A DNA stretch of 55,019 bases from Proteiniborus ethanoligenes (lineage in GTDB: Bacteria; Bacillota; Clostridia; Tissierellales; Proteiniboraceae). The notes under the pieces were generated by a model. It ran no database searches. It saw only the letters and a program-made list of their open reading frames with translations, and was not told the origin of the DNA. The translations under genes and the position numbers were made by a program. The stretch spans positions 1-55,019 of the forward strand of contig NZ_FNQE01000027.1 of NCBI RefSeq assembly GCF_900107485.1. The letters run 5' to 3'. Shown here piece by piece: positions 1-8,907 of the stretch (positions are counted from its first letter, which is position 1; every line of letters starts with the position of its first letter).

Positions 1-95
1 TCAAAAAAATTATAGGTTCTATTAAGATTACTCTTTTTTAATTGTTTCTTTTATTTTCTTTAAAAATCATCTCTTGACATATTACCAGATTGCTC
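1..95 (+). mobile_element. Right (3') end of an IS110-family element
   Basis: These 95 bases are the exact reverse complement of 54676-54770, which lies just downstream of a partial IS110-family transposase at the other window end. The segment is therefore the non-coding 3' tail of a second copy, whose transposase would lie left of the window on the plus strand. Identity stops at base 95; bases 97-103 still match by chance or as part of the target. No gene is seen in 96-234. Confidence 0.8.
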
Positions 96-234
96 ATAAA
101 ATAGAAATTTCACCTTGCCTTATAAGTCCAATATAGGTAAAATAGATCCAATTGTAATTATTACTTGTTACTGAAAAAACAAAAAAACAATGATGCAATT
201 TATTATGATGTTTTAGCTTATGTAGACTACAATA

Positions 235-1188
235 CTATATTTTAATAAACCTTTTATCGTTATACTTCCAATCATAATTCCCACTGACCATGAATCGGGT
301 TTTCCCTTCTATAAAATCAAATTGAAGAATGACTGGAAATGAAATTAGTTCAAATTGTTCTTTACCAATATATTTCATTGGCATGTACGGCCAAAATAAC
401 GATGTATATATTTGCTTTGTTTCATTATCAAAGCTAATATCCCATGTCTCCTCTCCTTCCTCAAGCCTATAAGTTCCACAGTACTTTTCTATTTCCAGCA
501 TTTTATTGTCTTCTTCATAGTATTTATATCCGGCAGCTTCTGTTATTTCACGTACATAGCCATCCCAACATTCATCTGTTGTATCTATCTTTAACTTGTT
601 ACAGGACAAAACATCAAATATTTTTGCCATTTGCTCCTGTTCATAGGCTAAGCTATCAAATATGCTATCATCTCCTGTATATTCATGTGTTCTAAAAAAA
701 CCGTAAGGACCAGGAGCACTTAAAATAAGCTGTTTCCACCAATCACCACGAGCCTTAAAGGCTTTTTCAAAACTTGACTTCATATCTGGTCTATATAGGA
801 AAATAATTAGTGGATTTAAAGGTCTGATAATTTCAAGTATTTGGTGAAAATAATCTTTAATCTGTTCTTCGTTCCAAGCACTGTTTAAAAGATATCTATC
901 TACAGAGTGTAAAAAACACCCTTCTGTAATACAAACTTGCTTGCTTAGCTTAATCTCCTCTCTGAACTTTTCCCATTTCTGCAACATTATCTTTCTATTT
1001 ATCTCCATACCATCTAATGTATGAATATCACCTTCTTCAAACTCTTCAAATCTTATGGGATGTTTTTGACACTCTTCATGAAGCCAATATGCTTTGTCCT
1101 GATATGCAATTTGTTTATATAGGCTCTTAGATGTAGTTGATTTTCCAACTGTTGAATGACCGTCCACAATGATTAATTGATGTTTCAT
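235..1188 (-). CDS. P-loop NTPase, kinase-like, unknown substrate
   Basis: A 317-residue cytosolic protein. Residues 5-20 form a beta strand and a clear Walker A (G10-HSTV-GKS17), so it binds a nucleoside triphosphate. The spacing of later motifs resembles small-molecule or nucleotide kinases, but no substrate signature is recognisable. The last ~90 residues (from about 228, opening with a CGTYRLEEG segment) look like a separate beta-rich domain of the kind found at the C terminus of some serine hydrolases (DUF3471-like); this is inference. The ATG is preceded by a good GGAGGG. It is a single gene. A nucleotide or antibiotic phosphotransferase is possible, but I cannot assign it. Confidence 0.6.
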   Translation of the reverse strand: MKHQLIIVDGHSTVGKSTTSKSLYKQIAYQDKAYWLHEECQKHPIRFEEFEEGDIHTLDGMEINRKIMLQKWEKFREEIKLSKQVCITEGCFLHSVDRYLLNSAWNEEQIKDYFHQILEIIRPLNPLIIFLYRPDMKSSFEKAFKARGDWWKQLILSAPGPYGFFRTHEYTGDDSIFDSLAYEQEQMAKIFDVLSCNKLKIDTTDECWDGYVREITEAAGYKYYEEDNKMLEIEKYCGTYRLEEGEETWDISFDNETKQIYTSLFWPYMPMKYIGKEQFELISFPVILQFDFIEGKTRFMVSGNYDWKYNDKRFIKI

Positions 1189-1267
1189 TTTTGCCCTCCA
1201 ATTTTATAAAAATTATACGAATATTATGACTTGTAATCATAAAAGCAATTTAGTAATCCTGCTTTAA

Positions 1268-1483
1268 TTATGGTAGACAATAGTTTCTAAATCCCTCATT
1301 AAAGCATTTAAAGTACTCAATTGCCCCTATTAAATCATTCTCATCTTTATATATATTCATAACTCGTCCTATGGTTATTGCAAAATCTACATATCCATTT
1401 CTTTTTGCTGTAACAATATTTCCGTCTACAACAACATTCTGATTGATGAAAGGCTCCCTATTGCCATATTTTTTACATTCCAT
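1268..1483 (-). pseudogene. C-terminal remnant of a DJ-1/PfpI-type protein
   Basis: Seventy-one residues that match only the tail of DJ-1/PfpI (class I glutamine amidotransferase-like) proteins. The segment VVVDGNIVTAK followed by YVDFAI is the characteristic last strand and helix of that fold. The N-terminal two thirds, including the nucleophile-elbow cysteine, are missing; the upstream frame closes at a TAG about nine codons before the first ATG. No ribosome binding site is evident. It is most likely a truncated, non-functional copy. The family call rests on motif memory alone. Confidence 0.5.
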
Positions 1484-1630
1484 CGTCTTATATAATTTCT
1501 GAATAATCTAACCTTTTCATTCTGTTCTCTTGTTTATCCTTCAAATTTTTTACCACAACTTTACCTTATATTGAAAATTAGGACCTTGACTTCATTTGTT
1601 TTTAAGCATCTTCACCGTTTACTAGCTGAG

Positions 1631-3571
1631 CTAATGCACATCACTTCGAAATGACATACCATAATTTTTTTTATATATTTCAATGGCTATAAATCGTATA
1701 TCATCTTCACTTAGCTTATTTAATTGAGCTAAGATATTGGTTTTAATATCTATTTGCGAATACTTGCCACTATTATCATAAATGTATTGAACAATATCTT
1801 TATATAGTTGTGTATTGGCTTTTGTATGGGTATTATTTACTTCCATACCTATTGAAGATGAATAGCATCCGCTTAGGATTAGGAATTGCATGTTGCCATA
1901 AGCCAATTCAGAAAGCTTAGCTCTATATTCACTCTCGCCAAGCCATGTGTTTCTTACTTTGTTTTTAGAATCAATAGAATGCTGGCTTTCATGAGCATAA
2001 ATTGTTGTCTTAATTGAGTAATCCTTTTCAATTTTGTCAAAAATGTAACCTTGATATTTATCTTCAGGTATATTGTTGATTTTTGCTTCTTCAGCATTGA
2101 TATTTGCCTGCTTAGTAACAAAATGAATTTGAATTTCTGGTGAGTAATATAATTCTAAGGGCTCCCTTTTCTCCTTTTCCATTTTAAAAACTCCAAATCT
2201 CTTTCTTAATTCCTGTACCTCATCAGCGTTATAAAGAGAAGCCAATTGAAGCATAGTATCATATGAATCATCAAGTATTACTCTGACAATTTCAGACGAA
2301 TTTGAACTCCATCCTCCTACTCCTCCTTTTTTGTATCTCCAATTATCCAGCCCATTGCTGGCCATGTTTTTAAGTGTTACAACTGTTAGATTCGCCTCTT
2401 CTCCCCATAGGGTGAAATTTATCCTGGATTTATCTATAATCCTTCCGTGGTGTAATCCTAACATGCTCCCGTTTGCTTTTATGACCTCAATTTTTACATT
2501 AAACTTCTTCTCTATTTCTTTATTAAGGTTTTCTATCCATATTGAAGTGGCTCCAGAATTACATTCTGTTTCATGAAATAATGGTGCAATTATTTCATAG
2601 GCTGGTTTAATTCTTTCATAAAAAGTCAATTCCTCCACTTCGCCATTTATGCATCTCTCCTGGTAATAGTTATCAAGTAAGGACTTCATTCTATCCCTAT
2701 ATAACAAGTAGGTTTTTATTTCGTCAAGTTTATTCCTAATATCCTCATTTGTCTTATCCTGAGAATAGGCCTTTTCATATTCTATAGCTGCCTCATCATA
2801 GAGTACAAGATCTGTATAAAGCTCAGCCATTTTTAGATGATTCCTTTCATGTCTGTCCCTGACAGCATCTTTGTAAAGCTTATTCCATTCTAATATTCCT
2901 TTATACACATGATCCACGTTTTCATTTATAAGATTATCATTCTTCCATACACCATAAGCTTTTTCATACTCTTCTTCTTCAACATAAAGTCTATGCAATA
3001 TAGCATTGACCTCTATACTATAGGGGTTATTTCTTGTTGCCACCTCCAGTATTTCTATAGCCTTCTTTATATTGTTAAGTTTTAGATAACAGTATCCAAT
3101 TTCTTTGTATAAAAGTGCTAGTTCTGGATTAAGGGCTAATTTGCTTTTGTTAGAAGTTAATTCTATTGCCTTTTCATAGAATTCTATAGCTTTTTTAAAT
3201 TTGCCCTTTGCCTTATAAATACTTCCAATTCCCTTAAAATGTTCAGGATTTTCGGGATTCAATCCTATAGCTCCCCTATATAACTTTTCTGCCCCTTCAT
3301 AATTTTTAAAAATATGAAACTCCAAAAAACCATAAGCATTTAACCCCATGTCATTGTCTTTTATTATGTCATAGTTCTCCTCGAAAAACCTTCTTGCTTC
3401 TTTATATTTGATTGAGCTAATAAGTGCAGACACTTCTATCAGCATATCCATATTTTTCTTAGCTGGTTTTTCAATAGCCTTTGTTATACTAGTATTGCTT
3501 CTGCCTAAGATTAAAGTTAAAGACAATATTAGAGCAATTATCAATAAAACCCTTCTATCACTTACCTTCAT
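1631..3571 (-). CDS. Membrane-anchored TPR protein with a zinc-metalloprotease-like C-terminal domain
   Basis: I place the start at the ATG at 3571, ten bases after GAGGAG; an upstream in-frame TTG lies inside that ribosome binding site. The protein is about 646 residues. A single hydrophobic helix near the N terminus (VLLIIALILSLTLILG) suggests a signal anchor. Several TPR-like repeats follow over roughly residues 55-280, with the usual Y-x-A-x-x-x-Y-x-x-A-I pattern. The C-terminal part contains HESQH (residues 527-531 from this start), an HExxH zinc motif, followed after ~14 residues by Glu-rich GESEY and SELAY that could supply the third ligand. The likely role is a surface protein with TPR protein contacts and a possible peptidase activity. 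No family name is claimed. Confidence 0.6.
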   Translation of the reverse strand: MKVSDRRVLLIIALILSLTLILGRSNTSITKAIEKPAKKNMDMLIEVSALISSIKYKEARRFFEENYDIIKDNDMGLNAYGFLEFHIFKNYEGAEKLYRGAIGLNPENPEHFKGIGSIYKAKGKFKKAIEFYEKAIELTSNKSKLALNPELALLYKEIGYCYLKLNNIKKAIEILEVATRNNPYSIEVNAILHRLYVEEEEYEKAYGVWKNDNLINENVDHVYKGILEWNKLYKDAVRDRHERNHLKMAELYTDLVLYDEAAIEYEKAYSQDKTNEDIRNKLDEIKTYLLYRDRMKSLLDNYYQERCINGEVEELTFYERIKPAYEIIAPLFHETECNSGATSIWIENLNKEIEKKFNVKIEVIKANGSMLGLHHGRIIDKSRINFTLWGEEANLTVVTLKNMASNGLDNWRYKKGGVGGWSSNSSEIVRVILDDSYDTMLQLASLYNADEVQELRKRFGVFKMEKEKREPLELYYSPEIQIHFVTKQANINAEEAKINNIPEDKYQGYIFDKIEKDYSIKTTIYAHESQHSIDSKNKVRNTWLGESEYRAKLSELAYGNMQFLILSGCYSSSIGMEVNNTHTKANTQLYKDIVQYIYDNSGKYSQIDIKTNILAQLNKLSEDDIRFIAIEIYKKNYGMSFRSDVH

Positions 3572-3668
3572 AGAACTATCTCTCCTCAATTAGCATATAA
3601 TCATATATTAATTGCAATGCATGCTAGTTTTTCAGAAATAATTGTTTTTAGAAACATAAAAATTTACT

Positions 3669-3863
3669 TCATTTTCTTGTCAACATCTTTCTAATCCCCT
3701 TAATCTTATTTCTTTTCTGCTGTTTTCTATCTCTTTCCAGAAGACTAAATATATACAGACTGTCTAAACCCTAACTCTTGAAATAGCTTTCTAAATGATT
3801 ATTGGCAGATAAATAATCATTGGCAGACCTAAGAATACTTTGAGCTTTATAATCAAACAACAT
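3669..3863 (-). pseudogene. Small broken ORF with an in-frame amber codon
   Basis: This lies in the 460-base gap between the TPR gene and the two-component system. A GGAGGT followed by ATG at 3863 opens a frame of 30 codons that ends in TAG at 3771-3773. The same frame then runs on for 33 more codons of natural-looking, Lys/Arg-rich sequence to a TGA at 3669. A single CAG-to-TAG change would explain the interruption. No homologue is recognised. The rest of the gap shows only a short direct repeat (ATTGGCAGA, around 3799-3826). Confidence 0.35.
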
Positions 3864-3967
3864 TACTAATTCTACCTCCATTCATTTTACATTATTAATA
3901 TGCCTATCTACTTCTTACACTTACATTATAGGAAAATATTTTTCATTAAACATGTCACCCGAGTAAC

Positions 3968-4023
3968 AAAAAAAGTAATAGAATCTATGTTACTTCAGTA
4001 ACATAGATTCTATTACTTTTTTT
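3968..4023. terminator. Bidirectional intrinsic terminator
   Basis: A perfect 26-bp stem (arms 3968-3993 and 3998-4023) with a TTCA loop, A-rich on the 5' side and T-rich on the 3' side. It sits 8 bases past the stop of the response regulator at 4032, ending that operon on the minus strand. Confidence 0.9.
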
Positions 4024-4031
4024 AGAAATTA

Positions 4032-4706
4032 TTAATCTAGGTAATGGTGTTCCATGGCATATATAATAGCCTTAGAACGCTCATTAACGTCGATTTTTTC
4101 ATAGATACTGCGGATATGATTTTTTACAGTACCCACTGATAAATATAAACTTTTTGCAATTTCATTATTATTCATACCTCTTGCTACAAGGGTTAAAATC
4201 TCCTTTTCTCTATCTGTAAGTTCGTCTGATTGTCCTTTAGCTGTAGCGAAACGATCCCCAGATGAACTTGATTTATTTCGCTTAACACAAGCAATCACCT
4301 TAGCTGCAATCTCGGGCTGCATAATTGAATTTCCATTATATACATCCCTTATAGAACTTATAAGCTTTTCTGAAGGTAAATCCTTAAGAATATATCCTTC
4401 TGCTCCATTACACAAGGCATCGATGATATATTCATCATCATCAAAGGTGGTAAGAATAACTACTTTTATATGCGGATAATCCCTTTTAATGGCAGCGGTG
4501 CATTCTACTCCATCCATCACTGGCATCCGAATGTCCATTAGCACCACATCTGGTTCCTGAATCTTAATTTTTCTCAGTGCATCCTCCCCTGTATCTGCAA
4601 GTTCAATCACTGATATATCTTCTTCTAAATCCAAGATAGTCTTTAGCCCTTCTCTCATCAAACGTTGATCATCAACAATCATCACTTTAATTTTCACTGC
4701 TGACAC
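4032..4706 (-). CDS. NarL/LuxR-family response regulator (LiaR-like)
   Basis: A 224-residue DNA-binding response regulator. The receiver domain covers residues 6-122, with acidic pocket D12-D13, phospho-acceptor D58 (in VVLMD) and a conserved Thr/Lys further on. A GerE/LuxR helix-turn-helix occupies about 160-220 (LTDREKEILTLVARG, then GTVKNHIRSIYEK). It overlaps the upstream histidine kinase by 20 bases, so the two are co-translated. By family it dimerises on phosphorylation and activates promoters, often those for envelope or antibiotic stress. No adjacent target operon is present, so the stimulus is unknown. Confidence 0.9.
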   Translation of the reverse strand: MSAVKIKVMIVDDQRLMREGLKTILDLEEDISVIELADTGEDALRKIKIQEPDVVLMDIRMPVMDGVECTAAIKRDYPHIKVVILTTFDDDEYIIDALCNGAEGYILKDLPSEKLISSIRDVYNGNSIMQPEIAAKVIACVKRNKSSSSGDRFATAKGQSDELTDREKEILTLVARGMNNNEIAKSLYLSVGTVKNHIRSIYEKIDVNERSKAIIYAMEHHYLD

Positions 4707-5886
4707 CCCCTTTATATGGAATGGCTATTTGAGTACGAAATCCCTTACCAACTGTGCTGGAAAAGTAAGCTGTACCGTTCAAACTCTTAACTCTCTCCAT
4801 AATCCCTTTTAATCCATAACCTTCTCTTACATGGGAACAACCCCTTCCATTATCAGAAATATCTAAATGCAATATATCTTCACTAATGGTTAAGAAAATG
4901 TTAATTTCCTCTGCAGCACCGTGACGAATAGCATTGGTAATAGACTCCTGTATCACCCTAAATAGGGCTACTTCCATAGCAGATGATAACTCAAGTTCCT
5001 GTAGCAGGCTTTCATGTAAATATACTTTAACATTGCTTATATCTTCAATGTCCTGGATAAGCTTATTAATTGCTCCTTTTAATGAACTGTTTTCTAGTAT
5101 CTTGGGTCTAAGGGCTTTTATAGCATTTTTTACATCTATAAGCCCATCCCGGGTGGATTCCTGGGCTTTCTCAATTTCAACTTTAGCCTTTGATGAATCT
5201 ACACCTATTAGCTTCTTACATGCCTCCAGCTGTACTAACACCGCTGTTAAGGTATGTGCAAGGGTGTCATGAATTTCTCTAGCCATTCTGTTCCTTTCCT
5301 TTTCAATAGATAATTCCTGAAGGTGAGATGAGGTGTTTATAAGTTGTTTGTATGCCTCTTCGAGCTCCTTGTTGACCTTTGCAATTCTCTCCCGCTCCCT
5401 AAACTGTAAGCTAGCCAGGTAGCTTATTATAAAGATTAATATGAATCCTAGTCCATAGGATACAAGTCTGCTCATATAAAAAGAAAAATAATCTAAAATC
5501 CGTATCTGATTAAGTGTATCTATTGTTAAAAGTGCAAATAGTGTAATTGCAGATAGACTGCCACCAAATATTAGAGAATGCATTGCAACAGATTCAAAAA
5601 TAGTAGTAGTTAAGAAAAGTATAATGACAAAAACCGGTTGTAGTGATGCTATATATGCTCCCAATGCAAATTCCATGATAATACTAATTTTACTATACCA
5701 GTATAATTTATCATTCCCATAAAGATAAAATTGTCTAAAAAAACTGTTTATTACTAGTATAGAAGAAAATATTATTATCATATTTATTTTATTAGCTGTG
5801 TGATATTCTATGTACTCCAAGTAGCCAATGGCAAATAAAGCAATCTTTAAAATGGTATAAACAATTACGCCCTTTCCTTTAAGCAT
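4687..5886 (-). CDS. Sensor histidine kinase, HisKA_3 type (LiaS/DesK-like)
   Basis: A 399-residue membrane kinase. Residues 5-160 hold five or six hydrophobic helices with almost no extracellular domain, as in intramembrane-sensing kinases. A short coiled coil follows (165-195). The dimerisation/phosphotransfer box is MAREIHDTLAHT with phospho-His H206. The ATPase domain shows the N box (ITNAIRHG) and the G1 box (DISDNGRGC). It is the first gene of a two-gene operon with the response regulator. A 14-bp inverted repeat (AACCTA-AA-TAGGTT, 5948-5961) lies upstream and could be an operator, though this is unproven. Confidence 0.9.
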   Translation of the reverse strand: MLKGKGVIVYTILKIALFAIGYLEYIEYHTANKINMIIIFSSILVINSFFRQFYLYGNDKLYWYSKISIIMEFALGAYIASLQPVFVIILFLTTTIFESVAMHSLIFGGSLSAITLFALLTIDTLNQIRILDYFSFYMSRLVSYGLGFILIFIISYLASLQFRERERIAKVNKELEEAYKQLINTSSHLQELSIEKERNRMAREIHDTLAHTLTAVLVQLEACKKLIGVDSSKAKVEIEKAQESTRDGLIDVKNAIKALRPKILENSSLKGAINKLIQDIEDISNVKVYLHESLLQELELSSAMEVALFRVIQESITNAIRHGAAEEINIFLTISEDILHLDISDNGRGCSHVREGYGLKGIMERVKSLNGTAYFSSTVGKGFRTQIAIPYKGGVSSEN

Positions 5887-6136
5887 TTGAAGCCCCCTAC
5901 TGAAACAATCTTCAATTTCATTAATACTTAATTTTTAGTTTTGATATAACCTAAATAGGTTTGTTTATGGCCTTTTTATATCATGTAAGCTTATATCTTT
6001 TCAAAAAATAAAATTTCGAGAACAATTGATTATTTTGGCTATAACCCGTCTTTTAATACCTAATGTGTTTTCTGCTGGGTCACCTTCATCCCTTCAGTCT
6101 CTATTAGATTAATTTTTCACTTCTCTTATTCTTATT

Positions 6137-6967
6137 TTACTTAGGTTGGCATTTCTCACAGTAGTAGATGCTACCGCCATAATAAGTTTCTTTCTTTATA
6201 ATGGTGCCGCATTTTACGCAAGGGGAATCTACATTATTTTTACTCATCATAGTTTTATATCCGCCATTATTTCCGAAAAAGTCTTTTTCTGTATCCCTAC
6301 CATTAAGGTCTGTCATCTCACAAAGTACAGACTTTATTGCCTTGAATAATTCGTGAAGCTGTTCATCGTCTAATGAGCTTACTTTAGTTTTTGGATTAAC
6401 ACTAGCATTCCATAGTATATCCTGTAGCACACCATTGCCTAGACCTGGTATTCTCTGTTCAGTAGCAAGAAAGACCTTTATGCTTAGCTTTTGCACCTCC
6501 TGTTGGGATATTAGTTTATTGAAATATTCCTCATCAAATTCTTCTGATAGTGGAGATGGTTTTTCCTTTGCGATTTTATAATATATGTTGTCAAATTCAG
6601 CTTCATCTCTAAAGCACCATATACCGCCATACATTTGAACTGTGGCACTAACCTTAGAAGAATCATCAAGCTCTAATAAAAGCTGATGTTTTGCAGGAGT
6701 CTTTTGCCCTTTCTCATGATACCTTAAATTTGCTCCATCGCCTATGAGTATTACTGCTGAATCTAGCTTAATATGTACTAGCCCCCCACAAGCAGTTGCA
6801 TTTTGAATTGTGCTTCCTCTTAGAAGTTCTTTGTAATCCTGCGGTTCACCATGATACCATGCAAATTTATGAGAACTATAATTTGCGATAACATCCACAA
6901 CTTTTCTTCCTTTTATTGTGTTATTAATTTGTTTGGCAATCGTCAACGCTTCAGGTATTTCTAACAT
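6137..6967 (-). CDS. Fpg/Nei-family DNA glycosylase-like protein lacking Pro2
   Basis: A 276-residue protein with the Fpg/Nei architecture: N-terminal beta sandwich, H2TH region (GLGNGVLQDILWNASVNP, about 176-193) and a C-terminal zinc finger with C250, C253, C270 and C273. Family members cut out oxidised bases using Pro2 as Schiff-base nucleophile and Glu3. Here the start reads MLEIPEA, so residue 2 is Leu while Glu3 is kept. The zinc-finger Arg that normally inserts into DNA is also replaced (GGS in place of the usual QR/GR). It may bind damaged DNA or act by another route, and calling it mutM or nei would be unsafe. It is monocistronic. Confidence 0.75.
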   Translation of the reverse strand: MLEIPEALTIAKQINNTIKGRKVVDVIANYSSHKFAWYHGEPQDYKELLRGSTIQNATACGGLVHIKLDSAVILIGDGANLRYHEKGQKTPAKHQLLLELDDSSKVSATVQMYGGIWCFRDEAEFDNIYYKIAKEKPSPLSEEFDEEYFNKLISQQEVQKLSIKVFLATEQRIPGLGNGVLQDILWNASVNPKTKVSSLDDEQLHELFKAIKSVLCEMTDLNGRDTEKDFFGNNGGYKTMMSKNNVDSPCVKCGTIIKKETYYGGSIYYCEKCQPK

Positions 6968-7170
6968 AACTATTCCCCCAAAACCCTCAATATTTTATAA
7001 TCATTCTACCATATTATTGTAAATAATGGCACTGCAAATTTATTTCATGGATAAAAGCGTGGAAGGCAAGGGGATAGTGATAGCAGGCTTCATAGATATA
7101 ATATACAATTTAAAAACATGATTATACTTTTCTTATATATCTAATTACGTCAGAATTTTGTATTAATTTT

Positions 7171-7220
7171 ATCGTCACTTATGGTGTGGCTCACCGTATC
7201 ACTTTAACAGTGGTTTTTCA
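7171..7220 (-). repeat. rlmH-tail direct repeat, copy 1 (att-like)
   Basis: Read on the minus strand this contains GTTAAAGTGATACGGTGAG followed by CCACACCATAAGTGA, which would encode Gly-Glu-Pro-His-His-Lys-stop. It matches the true end of rlmH (GEPYHK-stop at 12346-12366) and repeat copies 2 and 3. It is the leftmost boundary of the island. The 290 bases between the Fpg-like gene and the hydrolase hold nothing else recognisable. Confidence 0.65.
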
Positions 7221-7260
7221 GTAAGTACTAAAGCACCTTGCCCAATACCAATGGCTTTCA

Positions 7261-8145
7261 TTAACATTGCTCTATCTCTTTATAAAACGCTTGAATCACC
7301 TTACTAAATTCTAGCGGATACTGAAATGCAACATATGCATGACTCCCTCCAGGAATAACCACAACCCGACTTGACCTCAAAAGCTTTTGAAAATTTTCTA
7401 TGCCTGCTTTTATCTCCTTCGACTTCCATTCCTCTTCACTCGGTAGCATTAAAACAGGACAGATAACATTTTCAAAGTACTTTTCGAATTTGATATCCCA
7501 AAAATCTTCTAAATATTTATCTATTACCCATTTGGGACAAGCAGATGTATATTTCCCATCTCCTGTTTCTGAACTATCATATATTTCGAATTCTTCGATT
7601 TGCTGATTCCACAGAATACCGCCTTGCTCATAATTCTGCTTTGCCATCTCAATTTTTTCAACTATTGAATCAAAAACAGGATTGTTTTTCTTTGCTCTCT
7701 TAGTTCGCAGTTCTATTTTTTTATTTGGTATTTCTTCTTTTGCTATATCGCACACACCATTTTTACCAAAGTAGTTCTGAATCGCACCTTCCGCTACAAT
7801 AGACTGTATTCTTTCCGGAAAATGTGCTGCAAGATTTACTGCAATTTCCCCGCCTAAAGAACTTCCCACTATATGCGCCTTCTCTATTCCTAATTGATTC
7901 ATAACATCTATAATATCTATTGCCATATTGTCTAATGTGTATCCATTTACTACTTTCCCTGACTTACCATGTCCTCTAAGGTCCAACGTAACTATGTGAT
8001 ATTTATTAATAAAATATGGTACAACTCCATTCCATTGTGCCAGATTTCCCCCTGAAAAATGTATAAACACAATCGTTTCTCCATTTCTAGGATACTGATT
8101 TACTTCTAATTCCGTTCCATTAACTTTAACTCTCAATTTCTCCAA
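7261..8145 (-). CDS. Alpha/beta hydrolase
   Basis: A 294-residue soluble alpha/beta-hydrolase-fold enzyme. It has an oxyanion-hole HFSGG (29-33), the DLRGHGKSG motif (55-63), the nucleophile elbow GSSLG with S96, and a late catalytic His in GGSHAY. It probably cleaves an ester or a similar bond; the substrate cannot be read from sequence. The gene fills the compartment between rlmH-tail repeats 1 and 2, so it appears to be the cargo of one cassette. Its ATG follows an AGGAGG-type site. Confidence 0.85.
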   Translation of the reverse strand: MEKLRVKVNGTELEVNQYPRNGETIVFIHFSGGNLAQWNGVVPYFINKYHIVTLDLRGHGKSGKVVNGYTLDNMAIDIIDVMNQLGIEKAHIVGSSLGGEIAVNLAAHFPERIQSIVAEGAIQNYFGKNGVCDIAKEEIPNKKIELRTKRAKKNNPVFDSIVEKIEMAKQNYEQGGILWNQQIEEFEIYDSSETGDGKYTSACPKWVIDKYLEDFWDIKFEKYFENVICPVLMLPSEEEWKSKEIKAGIENFQKLLRSSRVVVIPGGSHAYVAFQYPLEFSKVIQAFYKEIEQC

Positions 8146-8279
8146 TATTTTGCCCTCCTAATATTAAACAATAATATCAATGTCGCTATGTTAAATATAA
8201 AAAACTATCATTTCCGATTTTTCCCAGTATAACACAATTCTAACTTATTCACAATAAATTAAGGTTTAATTAGAAAAGC

Positions 8280-8336
8280 AAGTGCTAAGCGTCTAAGTTA
8301 CACAGTTATCAAATGTAACCCCTGCATCTAGCACTT
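8280..8336. repeat. Imperfect inverted repeat next to repeat copy 2
   Basis: Outer arms AAGTGCTA (8280-8287) and TAGCACTT (8329-8336) with inner arms GTTACA (8297-8302) and TGTAAC (8314-8319). It lies between the hydrolase gene and rlmH-tail repeat 2. It could end transcription from hepT (a modest T-run follows on the minus strand) or be a structural part of the cassette end. Confidence 0.5.
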
Positions 8337-8350
8337 ACTTTCAAAAAACT

Positions 8351-8395
8351 GCTATTATTTATGATACGGTTCACCGAATCGCTTTAACTACGATT
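8351..8395 (-). repeat. rlmH-tail direct repeat, copy 2 (att-like)
   Basis: On the minus strand this reads AGTTAAAGCGATTCGGT followed by GAACCGTATCATAAATAA, encoding a perfect Gly-Glu-Pro-Tyr-His-Lys-stop. It shares about 38 aligned positions with copy 3 and the last ~20 with rlmH itself. It separates the hydrolase compartment from the mntA-hepT compartment. Confidence 0.75.
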
Positions 8396-8490
8396 TTTTT
8401 GCAAAAAAAGAATACCTTTTAGTAAGATAATCTTCTCATTTTAATCAAATTCTATTTATGCCATCTAAATCAAAATAAACATTTCTTGCT

Positions 8491-8907
8491 TTAAACAAAA
8501 TTATCATGGATAAAAATAATAAATTTTTTTATATCAACTAAATTATTCTTTAGAATACCATATATTATCTTTTTATCTATTTTTAGATATTCATGAGATA
8601 GTATATTTCTAAGTCCTACCATATTTCTATAAATCTTAGTTTCATCATCGTTAAAATATTTTTCCTTATTTAAGATACTAAATGCTTCACCTAGGGTCTC
8701 TGGATTACCTATATTATTATCTACTACAATATGAGTAGCAATATCAATCATCATATTTATAGCTATAAATAAATTGTATTCAACTACATCTTGTATGATA
8801 TCATCCTGTAAAAATTCCTCTAAAGATATTGCCCTGAATCTTTCTATTTTATTTAAAGAAGTTGATAATTGATTTAATCTCTGTTTAATTACCTCTATAT
8901 TAACCAT
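8491..8907 (-). CDS. hepT: HepT-like toxin (HEPN RNase/AMPylation target)
   Basis: A 138-residue all-helical HEPN protein of the HepT (DUF86) family. The RNase motif R-x4-H-x-Y is present as RNILSHEY near residues 100-107. In characterised pairs HepT is a toxin that the partner MntA neutralises by adding AMP to the Tyr of this motif. Its start overlaps the end of mntA by 8 bases, and its GAGGTGG ribosome binding site is inside mntA. The pair is the only cargo between rlmH-tail repeats 2 and 3, consistent with an addiction or anti-phage module maintaining a cassette. Confidence 0.88.
   Translation of the reverse strand: MVNIEVIKQRLNQLSTSLNKIERFRAISLEEFLQDDIIQDVVEYNLFIAINMMIDIATHIVVDNNIGNPETLGEAFSILNKEKYFNDDETKIYRNMVGLRNILSHEYLKIDKKIIYGILKNNLVDIKKFIIFIHDNFV

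Noticed and set aside
1255-1285. Repeat-like TACCATAATTAA at the end of the DJ-1 remnant
   Set aside because: Lacks the GGTGA upstream block and is explained by the coding sequence; the similarity is within chance.
3795-3830. CRISPR-like direct repeat (ATTGGCAGA twice)
   Set aside because: Two short copies, no spacer array, no cas genes anywhere in the window.
6061-6100. A further rlmH-tail repeat (GGGTCACCTTCATCC on the plus strand)
   Set aside because: Only the ATGAAGG/TGACC words match; the Tyr-His-Lys-stop core TATCATAA is absent.
8280-8336. Integron attC site
   Set aside because: Size and double stem are suggestive, but no matching core sites are found at the other cassette ends and there is no integron integrase.
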